NCBI RefSeq assembly: GCF_002531575.1
Contig: NZ_NWTI01000003.1
Span: 248,001 to 312,000, forward strand
From: Bradyrhizobium sp. Y36
GTDB lineage: Bacteria > Pseudomonadota > Alphaproteobacteria > Rhizobiales > Xanthobacteraceae
Direction: 5' to 3'
Length of the DNA stretch: 64,000 nucleotides
The translations under genes and the position numbers were made by a program. Shown in pieces: positions 16,356 to 25,572 of this stretch; positions within the stretch are counted from its first letter, which is position 1, and each line of letters begins with the position of its first letter. The notes beneath the pieces are model-generated. The model had not been told where the DNA came from and did not search any database. It worked only from the letters and a program-made list of their open reading frames with translations.

Positions 16356-19109
16356 CTATGACGCGGCCTTGAGCTTCGGCTGCGCGCCCGGCTTCGGCCG
16401 TCCGAGTTTCGCCAAGGCTTCCGTGCGCACGAGCTTCAAGCCTTCCTTGGCGTCGTAGCCGTGGATCTCCTTCACATCGAGCTTGCGCATGAAGTCGATG
16501 GTCTCCTGCGTGATCACCTGCCCGGGCACCATGATCGGGAAGCCGGGCGGATACGGGATCACGAAGTTGGCCGAGACGAGCTCCGGTCCGGCCTTCAGCC
16601 GCCGGTCGATCTCGGGATCGTTGAGGCGGATGTGCTCGCAGCCGGCGACGTCATAGGCAGTGTAGAAGCCGGTGCGGATATCGCCTTCGTTGGTCTTGGT
16701 GCCGGCGTCGCCGCGGAAGCTCGGGTGGAAATGCGAGAAGTTCGGCAGGTCGGGCACGTCTTTCATGAGGCTCGTCACCCGGGCCTCGAACGTCTTGCGG
16801 GCATTGGCGCCGCCGTGGGCAAGGCCGCGGTCGATCTCGCCCGCGATTTCGGCGAGCACGCGGACGAGATGCGCGACGTCGCTGCGGGTGTTGTTGATGT
16901 TGGACTGGACCAGGACCGAGTTACGCGAGGTCTTGTTGACCTGAATATTGTATTCGTTGGCGAGAATGCCCTTGAACTGCGTGCCGTCATACCCGGCCAT
17001 GCCGCACACCAGCGTCATGCGGGTCGGGTCGAGGCAGAACTCGTCCTCATCCAGGCTCTTGAGCGTATTCGCCCAGTTGACGCCGGGAGCGAGAAAATCC
17101 GTGAAGCCGCTCTGGCGGTATTGCGCGGGCACCATGGCGTCGGCACCGAGGATGCGGAAGTATTTCGAGATCAGCGGATTGTTGTTGACCGCCTGGCGGA
17201 TCGCGAATGCGATCTCGATCGCATTGGCGACGAGACCATAGCCCTCCAGCTCCATCTGCCGCCGCGAGATGTCGAGGCTGGCGATCAATTGCTGGTTCGG
17301 ACTGGTCGAGGCGTGGGTGAACACCGCCTCCTTGAACTGCTGCTCGACCGTGTGGAACTCGACGTCCTTGACCGAGAGCATCGAGCCCTGACGGATCGCC
17401 GACATCGACTTGTGGGTCGAGTTGGTCTGGTAGACACGCAGCCGGATCAGGCGCGGATCCGGGATCAGCCGGGTCTTGAGCAGCACCTCCTCGGACGGGC
17501 TCTTGCCGAGCTCGGTCTGCTGCTTCTCATAGGCCGCAACCGACTTCGGATCGCGCATCCACGCCTCGATCTCGTTGGCGGCGCCAAGTCCAGTGCGACG
17601 GCGCAGGAACGGCGAGAAGCGCGCGAAGCCGAACCAGGCCTCGTCCCACAGGAAGATCAGGTCGGGCTTGATGGCGAGACATTCCTCCATCACCCGGCGG
17701 GTGTTGTAGATGTGGCCGTCGAAGGTGCAATTGGTGAGATCGACCATCTTGACGCGGTCGAGCCGGCCGTCCGCCTTGGCGTTCAGCAGCGCCTGCTTGA
17801 TCGTCTTCAGCGGCACCGCGCCGTACATCGAATATTCCGTCATCGGGAACGCCTCGACATAGAGCGGCTGCGCTCCGGCCAGCACCATTCCGTAGTGATG
17901 CGACTTGTGGCAGTTCCGGTCGACGATCGCGATGTCGCCGGGCGCGAGCAGCGCCTGCACCGCCATCTTGTTCGAGGTCGAGGTACCGTTGGTGACGAAG
18001 AAGACGCGGTCGGCGCCGAGTGCCCTCGCCGCCTTCTCCTGCGCCTTCTTGATGTTTCCGGTCGGCTCGAGCATGCTGTCGAGGCCACCGGTGGTGGCGC
18101 TGCTCTCGGCCAGGAACAGGTTCGGCCCGTAGAACTCGCCCATGTCGCGGATCCAGTCGGACTTGAAGATCGACTTGCCGCGCGCGATCGGCAGCGCGTG
18201 GAAAGTCCCGATCGGACGCTGCGCGTACTTCTTCAGATTGTCGAAGAACGGCGTGTCATAGCGATCCTGGATGCCTTCGAGGATCGACAGATGCAGCTCC
18301 AGAAGCTCTTCAACGGAATAGAAGATGCGGCGAACCACCGCCGCCTCGGGATTGCCGGCCAATTCCTCCACGTCACGGTTCGAGATCATGTAGAGATCGA
18401 GCTCGGGCCTGATGCGCTTGATGATCTGCGCGAGCCGCAGCGCCGACGCGTCGGTTTCGTCGTTGAGACCGGCGGTAGCCATGATCGAGCGCAGCACAGG
18501 CGCATTGTGCCGCGAACGCAGGCCAAAGCCCTCGTTGATGATGACGGCGCCGATGTTTGAATTGAGCATCGTCGCGCAGAAAGCATCCTCCAGGCTGCCG
18601 ACGATGACCGGTTCATAAATGAAGGCATCGACCGGACGCCGTAGCTTGCGCCACTCGGCCGCAAGGGCGGGCCATTGGCCGGGCGACACGCCGGTGACGA
18701 CCAGGGTCTCGAAATACGGCCTGCGCGCGGTAGGCGCGCCGAAGCTCGGCGGCACCAGCTCGGGCGCATCGCCATTGCCGTCATCCTTGACGTTCCAGTC
18801 GCCGGCATGCTGGCGGAAGGACCGGGTGGCCAGCGCCTGGGCAATCCTCGTCGCAAGAGCGAAGGAGGTCGCGCCGTCGCCGGCGGCCGCGGCTTCCCGC
18901 ACCGCCGCCATCAGATGCATCCCGGGATAGCCGTGAAATTCTTCTGTGATCGAAAGATCAGCCAGCACCGCATCGTAGGCCGCGCGATTGCCGTCCCGCG
19001 CCCAGGTCTTGGCTGCTTCGACCAGGTCTCGCCAGTCGTCCGCCCGGGCGCCCGGACCGGAAAAGAACTGGTCGATGCGCTTTTGCGCCGGCTTCGTGTC
19101 CTTGGCCAT
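16356..19109 (-). CDS. PLP-dependent Orn/Lys/Arg-type decarboxylase
   Basis: A 917-residue fold-type-I decarboxylase, longer than the roughly 710-750 residues of E. coli LdcI, SpeC or AdiA. It has an extra N-terminal segment and a wing-like region with PVIVGSLEDAFCATM. The PLP core shows FFVTNGTSTSNKMAVQALL, DRNCHKSHHYGMVLAGAQP and FLWDEAWFGFARFSP. The PLP lysine, Lys567, is in QTNSTHKSMSAIRQGSM. The C-terminal domain has PYPPGFPIMVPGQVI, a strong family marker. Start at 19109 with GGAGAG upstream. It is the first gene of an operon with an AspT-type exchanger, so a decarboxylation/exchange cycle that consumes protons is likely. The amino-acid substrate cannot be read from the sequence. Confidence 0.92.
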   Translation of the reverse strand: MAKDTKPAQKRIDQFFSGPGARADDWRDLVEAAKTWARDGNRAAYDAVLADLSITEEFHGYPGMHLMAAVREAAAAGDGATSFALATRIAQALATRSFRQHAGDWNVKDDGNGDAPELVPPSFGAPTARRPYFETLVVTGVSPGQWPALAAEWRKLRRPVDAFIYEPVIVGSLEDAFCATMLNSNIGAVIINEGFGLRSRHNAPVLRSIMATAGLNDETDASALRLAQIIKRIRPELDLYMISNRDVEELAGNPEAAVVRRIFYSVEELLELHLSILEGIQDRYDTPFFDNLKKYAQRPIGTFHALPIARGKSIFKSDWIRDMGEFYGPNLFLAESSATTGGLDSMLEPTGNIKKAQEKAARALGADRVFFVTNGTSTSNKMAVQALLAPGDIAIVDRNCHKSHHYGMVLAGAQPLYVEAFPMTEYSMYGAVPLKTIKQALLNAKADGRLDRVKMVDLTNCTFDGHIYNTRRVMEECLAIKPDLIFLWDEAWFGFARFSPFLRRRTGLGAANEIEAWMRDPKSVAAYEKQQTELGKSPSEEVLLKTRLIPDPRLIRLRVYQTNSTHKSMSAIRQGSMLSVKDVEFHTVEQQFKEAVFTHASTSPNQQLIASLDISRRQMELEGYGLVANAIEIAFAIRQAVNNNPLISKYFRILGADAMVPAQYRQSGFTDFLAPGVNWANTLKSLDEDEFCLDPTRMTLVCGMAGYDGTQFKGILANEYNIQVNKTSRNSVLVQSNINNTRSDVAHLVRVLAEIAGEIDRGLAHGGANARKTFEARVTSLMKDVPDLPNFSHFHPSFRGDAGTKTNEGDIRTGFYTAYDVAGCEHIRLNDPEIDRRLKAGPELVSANFVIPYPPGFPIMVPGQVITQETIDFMRKLDVKEIHGYDAKEGLKLVRTEALAKLGRPKPGAQPKLKAAS

Positions 19110-19203
19110 GTGTCTCTCCGTACCTCGACAGTCCCTGCTGATCTCTTGATGGTCTCTGGGACAAGAATGATGCGTCATCGTGAGTTCGGGGCCGGCGACT
19201 CCA

Positions 19204-19217
19204 TTGATCCAAGTCAA
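19204..19217. promoter_or_regulatory. FixK/FNR box upstream of decarboxylase operon
   Basis: TTGATCCAAGTCAA fits TTGA-N6-TCAA with one mismatch to the perfect dyad. The centre is about 101 bp from the decarboxylase ATG, implying a leader near 60 nt if centred at -41.5. The box lies in the gap between this gene and the SulP gene stop (19282). Confidence 0.75.
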
Positions 19218-19281
19218 CGGTCGGACTCATTCTCGGGAGAGCATCGCCCGACACGACAGATCGCATTGCAACACGCAGCCG

Positions 19282-20985
19282 TCAGGCTGTCCGGTGCGCG
19301 GTGACGGCCTGCGCGTCACCGAGCACGCTGTCGAGCGTGCGCAGCCATTGGACGCTATCGGTCTTCTCCGCGAGCCCTTCGGCATGCAGGAGATCGCGGA
19401 GCTGCGCGTGCGCTCCGACGATGCAGAGCGCAACCTTGCGCGAGGCGAGCTCGTCATGAAGGTCGTGCAGCATGTGCGCCCCCGCGAGGTCGATATAGGG
19501 CGATGCCGAGAGGTCGCAGATCACCAGCCGAAGCTCGGACGAGGCCGCGAGCGCGTCCAGAACCCGGTCGAGGACGGTCTCGGCGTTGATATAGAGCAGC
19601 GAGGCTTCGGGCCGGAAGGCGATGAGTCCGGTCAGGGGCTCGACCCCCTCGTGCCGCGCGCTGTCCGAATAACGGCCGCTGCCGGGCAAACGACCGATGA
19701 AGGCGACATGCGGTTGCGAAGCCCGCGCCAGCAGCAACAGGATCGACGCGATCGAGGCGAGCAGGACGCCTTGGAGGATTCCGAGCAGCAGCACGGCAAT
19801 CAAGGCAATTCCCGCGGCATAGAAATCGATCCGGCTGACCCGCCACATCCGCAGAAGCGCACGGATATCGACCAGTCTGTAGACCGCGGCAAAGACGATT
19901 GCCGCAAGCACCGCCTTGGGCAGATTGGTGAGCAGTCCCGTGAAGTACAGAAGACACAGCCCGAGCGCCGCCGAGCAGATCACCAGTGCCAGCGGGGTCC
20001 GCGCGCCGGCGCTGTCGTTGACCGCTGATTGCGACAGGCCCCCGGCGACGGGATAGCCGTGCCCGAGCGCCGCCGCGAGGTTCGCGGCTCCCAATCCCAG
20101 GAATTCCTGCCGGACATCGAGGGAGTAGCCGTGCTTGGCGGCGAAGCTGCGCGCGGCCGAGATGCCCTCGATATAGGCCAGCAGCACACAGCCGGCCGCG
20201 AGCGGGAAGAGATCGTCGAACTCCAGCAGGCCGAAGGTCGGCAGCGACAACGCCGGCAGGCCCTGCGGTATCGTGCCGGTGACGGGCACGCCGAGAGCAG
20301 GAAGGCCGAGCAGCGTCGCTGTCGCGATCGCCAGGGCGACGATCGCGATTCCGACCGGCCTGCCCGGCAGGAGCCGCTCGCCAGACAGAAGCAGTGACAG
20401 CGCGACGGCGCCGATGGCGAGCACGAGCGGGTTTGTCGCGCCGATCTGTCCGGACAGCTTGATCGCCCGGTCGAAGAAATTGTGGCCGCCGCCGGCGACA
20501 CCGAGCAGGCTCGGCAACTGGCTCATGATGATCGTGAGCCCGGCCCCGGCCTTAAAACCAACCAGGATGCTGTCGCTGACGAGGCGGACCAGCACGCTCA
20601 GCTTGAACAGCCAGGCGATGAGACACAGCACCGCCACCGCAAAGGCCGCAAGGCTCGCGATCTGCGCATAGCGAACGGCATCGCCTCCCGCCAGCGCACC
20701 GACGGTGCTCGCAATCATCAGGGAGATCGCCGAGGTCGGCCCGATCGCGAGTTGCCGCGAGGCTCCCAGCAACGCGTAGCCGAGGCCGCCGAGCAGATAA
20801 CCGTAAACGCCAACCTGAGGCGGCAGCCCGGCCATCGCGGCATAGGCGAGCGAGACCGGAATAGCGTAAGCCGCGAGCGTGACGCCGGCGACCGCGTCGG
20901 AGAACAGCCAATCTCGCCGATAGGCGGCAAGCCAGCCGGTCGGCGGAAAGAAGCGTATCCACCCGCGCTCCGACGGCGCATTCAT
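19282..20985 (-). CDS. SulP family anion transporter with STAS domain
   Basis: A 567-residue transporter of normal SulP length. The membrane domain includes AYAIPVSLAYAAMAGLPP (the SulP signature near the first helices), GLGYALLGASRQLAIGPTSA and GISAARSFAAKHGYSLD. A C-terminal STAS domain at about 445-555 contains LVICDLSASPYIDLAGAHML. SulP proteins carry sulfate, bicarbonate, chloride or dicarboxylates; the substrate here is not evident. The start at 20985 overlaps the YoaK-like gene stop by 4 bp (ATGA), so the two are translationally coupled and under the divergent FixK-box promoter at 21729. Confidence 0.92.
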   Translation of the reverse strand: MNAPSERGWIRFFPPTGWLAAYRRDWLFSDAVAGVTLAAYAIPVSLAYAAMAGLPPQVGVYGYLLGGLGYALLGASRQLAIGPTSAISLMIASTVGALAGGDAVRYAQIASLAAFAVAVLCLIAWLFKLSVLVRLVSDSILVGFKAGAGLTIIMSQLPSLLGVAGGGHNFFDRAIKLSGQIGATNPLVLAIGAVALSLLLSGERLLPGRPVGIAIVALAIATATLLGLPALGVPVTGTIPQGLPALSLPTFGLLEFDDLFPLAAGCVLLAYIEGISAARSFAAKHGYSLDVRQEFLGLGAANLAAALGHGYPVAGGLSQSAVNDSAGARTPLALVICSAALGLCLLYFTGLLTNLPKAVLAAIVFAAVYRLVDIRALLRMWRVSRIDFYAAGIALIAVLLLGILQGVLLASIASILLLLARASQPHVAFIGRLPGSGRYSDSARHEGVEPLTGLIAFRPEASLLYINAETVLDRVLDALAASSELRLVICDLSASPYIDLAGAHMLHDLHDELASRKVALCIVGAHAQLRDLLHAEGLAEKTDSVQWLRTLDSVLGDAQAVTAHRTA

Positions 20986-21662
20986 CGGGCCGCCCTTTGA
21001 TCCGAGGCTTCGCAGCGCAGCAACACGGCGAGCAGCGCGACCACGGGAATGCCGAGCGCGAGGTTCGGAATGGCCTGCGTGGCGAACGCGCCGGCCGCAG
21101 CGCCGAAGCCGAACACGGCGCAGAGCGCGAAGAAGATGCCCGAACGGCGCAGCGTGCCGGGCGGCGTGCCGCCGGCGACGGCGACGAAAACCGTCTCGAT
21201 CGCCTGCCGCAGATTGCCCGTGACCATCACCGTGCTGCAAAGAACGCCTTCGACCTTGGTGAAGATCGCGGTCTGCATTGCGGCAACGAACGAGATGCCG
21301 AGCGTGCCAGCCAGATCCGGCACCCTGTTGTGGAGGATGCTGATCGCGATCAGCAGCAATATCTCGAGCAAGGTGCTGATTGCGCTGGCCCGCTCGCCCG
21401 CGGCACGGCGCAGCCACGCGGCGGTCACGATCCCAGCTGCAAAGGCAAGAAGCGGTGGCACGAAGTGAAGGGCCCTGGTCCAGTCGCCGGCCGTCGCATG
21501 GACCCAGAGGAAGATCAGATTGGCGGTCTGGGCATTCGCCATCACGCCGTGGATGATCCAGGTATAGGCGTCGATGTAGCCGCCCGCGAAGGCGAGCAAC
21601 AGAACGATCTCGACCGTCTCGTCGCGACGGGTCGCGCCGGCTGCGAGATCAAGTAGGCTCAT
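20982..21662 (-). CDS. YoaK/DUF1275 family membrane protein
   Basis: A 226-residue inner-membrane protein with about six hydrophobic helices. Family features include LLLAFAGGYIDAYTWIIHG near the N terminus, GISFVAAMQTAIF and STVMVTGNLRQAIETV. DUF1275 proteins are of unknown function. The ATG at 21662 is preferred because the longer frame would reach into the FixK/FNR box region. First gene of a two-gene unit with the SulP transporter; the box at 21729-21742 lies 67 bp upstream. Confidence 0.9.
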   Translation of the reverse strand: MSLLDLAAGATRRDETVEIVLLLAFAGGYIDAYTWIIHGVMANAQTANLIFLWVHATAGDWTRALHFVPPLLAFAAGIVTAAWLRRAAGERASAISTLLEILLLIAISILHNRVPDLAGTLGISFVAAMQTAIFTKVEGVLCSTVMVTGNLRQAIETVFVAVAGGTPPGTLRRSGIFFALCAVFGFGAAAGAFATQAIPNLALGIPVVALLAVLLRCEASDQRAAR

Positions 21663-21728
21663 GTCGACGACGCCGATTGACGCGAACGGTGCATCATCCG
21701 ATTGGCCGTGCCTTGTCGCTCGCAAGTC

Positions 21729-21742
21729 TTGATCTGGATCAA
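21729..21742. promoter_or_regulatory. FixK/FNR box shared by divergent operons
   Basis: TTGATCTGGATCAA is a perfect match to TTGAT-N4-ATCAA. It lies between the divergent starts at 21662 (minus) and 21798 (plus), with centres about 74 and 62 bp away. Class II spacing would give leaders of about 32 and 21 nt, compatible with the AGGGGAG ribosome site at 21784-21790. Confidence 0.86.
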
Positions 21743-21797
21743 GCTATCCCGCGATTTCGCGAACGAGATCGTGACGACGCGTCAGGGGAGATGCGAC

Positions 21798-23486
21798 ATG
21801 GATACCGTCAGGTGGATCATCACCACCGCCCCGGAAATCTTCCTGCTGCTGGCCGTTGCCATCGGCACCATCCTTGGCCGGGTCCGGATCCGCGGTTTTG
21901 CCGTCGGGACCACCGCCTGCATCCTGATCGTGTCCGTGCTGCTCGGACAACTCGGCCATTTTGCGTTTCCCGCTCTGCTGCGCGTGACTCTGTTCAGCCT
22001 GTTCGTGTTCACGATCGGCTATCGATCGGGCCCCGAATTCTTCGCCTCCTTGAGCGTCCGCACGCTGGCTCAAGTCGCCGTGGCGCTGGTGCTGGGCGGC
22101 ACGGGCCTCGTCATCGTCCTGCTGTTCGCCCGCGCCTTCAGCCTCGATCCCGGCACTGCGTCCGGAATTGCGGCCGGAGCGCTGACGCAATCCTCGGTGA
22201 TCGGAACGGCCTCGGGCGCATTGGCCCAGCTCGGCCTCTCCAAGGATCTGCTGAGCCAACAGGAGGCGAACATCGCGGCGGGATACGCGGTGACTTACGT
22301 GCTCGGCTACATCCTGACGCTGCTGTTCGTCCCCTTCGTCGCACCGAAATTGATGCGGATCGACCTGAAGGCCGAGGCCAAGAAGCTGGAGGCCGAGCTT
22401 GCCGGCGGTGATCCGCCCAAGACCGAGAACCTCTCCTACCGCAAGTTCCAGGCCCGCGCCTATCGGGTGACGGCAGGCGCCGGCCGCACCGTCAAGTCGA
22501 TCGAGGAGGAAATCGGAAGCCGCACCGTCGTCGAACGCATCGTCCGTCGAGGCGCGGACGTCGAGCCGCATCTGGAGACCGTGCTCGAAGCCGGCGACGA
22601 CATCGTCATCGCCGGCCGCACAGCCGTGATTGTCGCCGCCAGGCCGATCATCGGCACCGAGATCGACGCCGACGAGATCCTGAAGGCCGTCCCGGGCAAC
22701 GTGATCGAGGTGCTCGTGGACAATCGCCATCTCCACGGCCTTTCGATCCAGGACATCGCAGCACGCGTCGGCGCCGACGCCCGCGGCGTCTTCCTCCGCG
22801 GCCTCACCCGCATGAGCCGCGAGGTGCCCCTGAGCGCGGATACGCGGGTCTATGTCGGGGATGTCATGACGCTGGTCGGCAGCACGCGCCATATCGAGCG
22901 CGCGGCAAAGTCGATCGGTCAGATCCTGCGCTCGGGCGATCGCACCGACATTGCGTTTCTGGCCGCCGGCATCGCAGCCGGTCTGCTCGCGGGGCTCGTC
23001 AGCTTCAGGATCGGCGGCGTTGCCCTGACGCTCGGCGGTGGCGGCGGGGCCCTGATCGCGGGCCTCGTCTGCGGCTGGCTGAGGTCGCGCAAGCCGACCC
23101 TGGGTGCGATGCCTCCGGCCGCGCAACAGACCCTGAGTGACCTCGGGCTCGGCGGTTTCATCGCGGCGATCGGCCTCGGCAACGGCGCTGCCGCCTGGAC
23201 CGCGATCCAGGCGCACGGGCTGCTCCTGGTCGGCATGGGACTCGTCATCACCGTCGTGCCGCTGGTCGTCGCCACGCTGTTTGCCTATCACGTGCTGCGC
23301 ATGAATCCGGTCATCACCTGCGGCGCATTGGCCGGTGCCATGACGGTCGATGCCGCGGTGACCGGCGCCTGCGAGGTGGCAGAGAGCCAGACGCCGGTCC
23401 TCGGCGTCGCCGTCCCCTACGCGGTCGGAAACGTGGTGCTCACCGTCCTCGGACCGATCATCGTGGCTGCAACCTACAGCGGATGA
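21798..23486 (+). CDS. Second AspT-type (AAEx family) exchanger-like protein
   Basis: A 562-residue polytopic protein with the same layout as the protein at 14638-16338. An N-terminal membrane block contains LFVFTIGYRSGPEFFASL, an AAEx marker equivalent to MYGVGLRVGPSFLNSL. Two TrkA-C-like regions follow (about 200-370), then a C-terminal membrane block with LSDLGLGGFIAAIGLGNG and a closing VAVPYAVGNVVLTVLGP. The ATG at 21798 is set by an AGGGGAG site 7 bp upstream. It is followed at 12 bp by a hydrolase gene. The substrate is unknown; no decarboxylase is in this operon, but one lies 2.7 kb away. Confidence 0.85.
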   Translation: MDTVRWIITTAPEIFLLLAVAIGTILGRVRIRGFAVGTTACILIVSVLLGQLGHFAFPALLRVTLFSLFVFTIGYRSGPEFFASLSVRTLAQVAVALVLGGTGLVIVLLFARAFSLDPGTASGIAAGALTQSSVIGTASGALAQLGLSKDLLSQQEANIAAGYAVTYVLGYILTLLFVPFVAPKLMRIDLKAEAKKLEAELAGGDPPKTENLSYRKFQARAYRVTAGAGRTVKSIEEEIGSRTVVERIVRRGADVEPHLETVLEAGDDIVIAGRTAVIVAARPIIGTEIDADEILKAVPGNVIEVLVDNRHLHGLSIQDIAARVGADARGVFLRGLTRMSREVPLSADTRVYVGDVMTLVGSTRHIERAAKSIGQILRSGDRTDIAFLAAGIAAGLLAGLVSFRIGGVALTLGGGGGALIAGLVCGWLRSRKPTLGAMPPAAQQTLSDLGLGGFIAAIGLGNGAAAWTAIQAHGLLLVGMGLVITVVPLVVATLFAYHVLRMNPVITCGALAGAMTVDAAVTGACEVAESQTPVLGVAVPYAVGNVVLTVLGPIIVAATYSG

Positions 23487-23498
23487 TGGAGCCCGGTG

Positions 23499-24386
23499 AT
23501 GAGGCAGCTGGCCAGATCGACGCTGGGATGCTTCGCAGCCCTGTTGCTCGCGTGGGTCGCTTTCGCCGCGAGCGCGCGCGCCGCGGACGACGTCCGCATC
23601 CAGGAGGAAATCTGGGCGCTGCCGCTCCCGCTCCCGATGTTCGCCTATCTGGCACGTCCGATCGGCGACGGCCCCTTCCCGCTCGTGATCATGAATCACG
23701 GCGTTTCGCTCAACCCGATCGACCGCAGCTTCTTTCCGCTGGTCGAATTCCGCGACGCCGCCCAATGGTTCGCGAGGCGCGGCTACCTCGTGGTGGCGCC
23801 GGTCGGCACCGGCTATGGCGCAGCTGCCATCGACATTCCGGAGCGCGCGGTGTACGGGCCGTTCTTCTCCAAGATCGGCAGGTGCGGCAACCCCAACTTC
23901 CGCGACGCCGGCCTTGCGGTTGCCAAGACCGACCTCGCGATCATCGACTATCTCGCCGCCGAGAAGCGCATCATCCCCAGGGACGTGATCGTGGTCGGGC
24001 AGTCCGCCGGCGGCTGGGCCTCGATCGCCTTGTCGAGCCTGAACCCGCCGCAGGTCAAAGCCATCATCACCTTCGCAGCAGGCCGTGGTGGCCGCGTCGG
24101 CGGCCGGCCGAACAACAACTGCGCGCCCGACAGACTGGTGGAAGCGACCGCGGATTTCGGCCGCACGTCGCGTGTGCCGATGCTGTGGATCTACATCGAG
24201 AACGACACGTTCTTCGGCCCCGCCCTGTCGAAGCGCATGCACGCGGCTTTCACAACCGCCGGCGGCCGCGCCGAATATCATCTGATGCCGCCGTTCGGCG
24301 ATGAGGGGCATTTCTTCATCGGGTCGAAAGATGCGATCCCGCTCTGGTCGCCGCTGGTCACGAAATTCCTCGACACGCAGAAATGA
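23499..24386 (+). CDS. Exported alpha/beta hydrolase (dienelactone hydrolase-like)
   Basis: A 295-residue protein with a signal peptide (LGCFAALLLAWVAFAASARA), so periplasmic or secreted. The fold markers are FPLVIMNHG (oxyanion region), a nucleophile elbow VVGQSAGGWAS with the catalytic Ser in GQSAGG, an acidic residue likely in WIYIENDTFF, and a final DEGHFF with the catalytic His. Such proteins cleave esters or lactones; the substrate is unknown. It follows the AspT-type gene closely and should share its FixK-box promoter. A GTG at 23496 just before the ATG is an equal alternative start. Confidence 0.88.
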   Translation: MRQLARSTLGCFAALLLAWVAFAASARAADDVRIQEEIWALPLPLPMFAYLARPIGDGPFPLVIMNHGVSLNPIDRSFFPLVEFRDAAQWFARRGYLVVAPVGTGYGAAAIDIPERAVYGPFFSKIGRCGNPNFRDAGLAVAKTDLAIIDYLAAEKRIIPRDVIVVGQSAGGWASIALSSLNPPQVKAIITFAAGRGGRVGGRPNNNCAPDRLVEATADFGRTSRVPMLWIYIENDTFFGPALSKRMHAAFTTAGGRAEYHLMPPFGDEGHFFIGSKDAIPLWSPLVTKFLDTQK

Positions 24387-24408
24387 GAGCCCGACCGTGA
24401 GGCCAAAC

Positions 24409-24993
24409 ATGCCCAATGTTCGTGACTGCCTTGCCGGTCTTCTGGTCATCACCCTCGCCGGCACCACGACGTTGCCTGGCCGTGCCGCACCGAAGGGCAC
24501 CCGGGCCGAGAGGCCGGCCGAGATCGTGCCGCGCGGCCAGCGTGAAGCAAAGGACATCAGCTACGGAAATTGGCAGAAGCTCTGCTACAAGGCCGGTGGC
24601 GCGCCCACGCTTTGCCGGACCTCGATCACGGGCCAGTTCGCGACCGGACAGACGGCAATCCGGGTCGATCTGATCGAGCGCGAAGACTCTGCCGCGGCCC
24701 GGCTGCAACTGTTCGTTCCCGTCGGCATGTACCTGCAACAGCCACCGAGGTTGAGCGTCGACCAGGGCACTCCGTTCCGCGTGCCCTATACCTGGTGTCT
24801 GACCAATCTCTGCATCGCCGCGGATGTCGCATCGCCGAAGATCGTCAAGGACATGGAGTCCGGCAAGATCCTGACGCTCGAGCTGATCGACTCGAACCTC
24901 CTCGCCATGACGACGTCGATCCCCCTGTCGCAATTCGCCTCCGTGCATAAGGGAGCGCCAGCCAGGACATTGGAGCAGGATATCGACGAATGA
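24409..24993 (+). CDS. IalB-like (invasion-associated locus B) exported protein
   Basis: A 194-residue protein with a signal peptide (LAGLLVITLAGTTTLPGRA). The mature part has WQKLCYKAGGAPTLCRTSIT, VPVGMYLQQPPRLSVDQG and PYTWCLTNLCIAADV. These conserved Cys residues and the LxVxxG/YxxCxxxxC pattern fit the invasion-associated locus B family, which is common in Rhizobiales and linked to envelope stress. The ATG at 24409 has GTGAGG 6 bp upstream. Last gene of the exchanger-hydrolase-IalB operon. Function in free-living species is unknown. Confidence 0.85.
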   Translation: MPNVRDCLAGLLVITLAGTTTLPGRAAPKGTRAERPAEIVPRGQREAKDISYGNWQKLCYKAGGAPTLCRTSITGQFATGQTAIRVDLIEREDSAAARLQLFVPVGMYLQQPPRLSVDQGTPFRVPYTWCLTNLCIAADVASPKIVKDMESGKILTLELIDSNLLAMTTSIPLSQFASVHKGAPARTLEQDIDE

Positions 24994-25008
24994 TCGCCGG
25001 CGTCGATG

Positions 25009-25377
25009 TCAGGAGATCCCGGCGCGCGCGACGGATTCGATCAGTGACTTCGCCGCAAATGGCTTGGTCAGGTAGGCGATGCAGCCGGACCCGAGCGCCG
25101 CGGCACGGTTCGCAGGACTGTCATTGCCGGTAATGTAGATCACCGGCGCCGTGACGCCCTGCTCGGCCAGGCTTCGCCGCACGTCGATACCGGATTGTCC
25201 CCCGAGATCGATATCGAGAACGATGCAGATCGCGGTGTCGAACTTGCCGTGCTGGAGCAAGGCCCCCGCGGAGTCGAACAGCGTGGCGTTGAAGCCGTAT
25301 CCGCGCAGCAATCTGTTCATGCTGGTTCGCATGGACGGATCGTCATCGACGACAAAGACGGACCTGCGTAGCGGCAA
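25009..25377 (-). CDS. Single-domain response regulator (receiver only)
   Basis: About 122 residues, almost wholly a CheY-like receiver. It has acidic residues in VFVVDDDPSM, phospho-acceptor Asp55 in CIVLDIDLGG, Thr in VIYITGND and Lys in AYLTKPFA. There is no output domain. No ATG suits the domain start: the upstream ATG (25488) adds about 37 residues that look non-coding. A TTG at 25377 with GAAGAGG about 10 bp upstream is preferred. Such stand-alone receivers pass or drain phosphate in a relay. It lies downstream of the FixJ-like regulator in the same orientation, separated by about 200 bp. Confidence 0.78.
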   Translation of the reverse strand: MPLRRSVFVVDDDPSMRTSMNRLLRGYGFNATLFDSAGALLQHGKFDTAICIVLDIDLGGQSGIDVRRSLAEQGVTAPVIYITGNDSPANRAAALGSGCIAYLTKPFAAKSLIESVARAGIS

Positions 25378-25572
25378 GGCGATGCGCCTCTTCGAAAGAT
25401 GATCGCGCGGCAAACGCCGTGATGGCAATTGGATACCGGATGCGCTTGCTCCGCGTTGCCGGCCCGGCGCCTGTCCGTCATTGCGCACGGCTCGTCATGC
25501 CGTGTCAACACGCTTCGATACTGTCCTTTGGGGCAGTCACAGGGTCGGAACCGAATCCCGATGTGCGGGTAG

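Noticed and set aside
16461-18560. A 699-codon open frame on the plus strand
   Set aside because: It is opposite the decarboxylase, whose PLP motifs are clear. The plus-strand product is low-complexity with no family features.
21744-24557. A 937-codon open frame on the minus strand
   Set aside because: It lies exactly opposite the AspT-type, hydrolase and IalB-like genes. Its sequence is Arg/Gly/Asp/His-rich, with no domain, the usual mark of an antisense shadow in GC-rich DNA.
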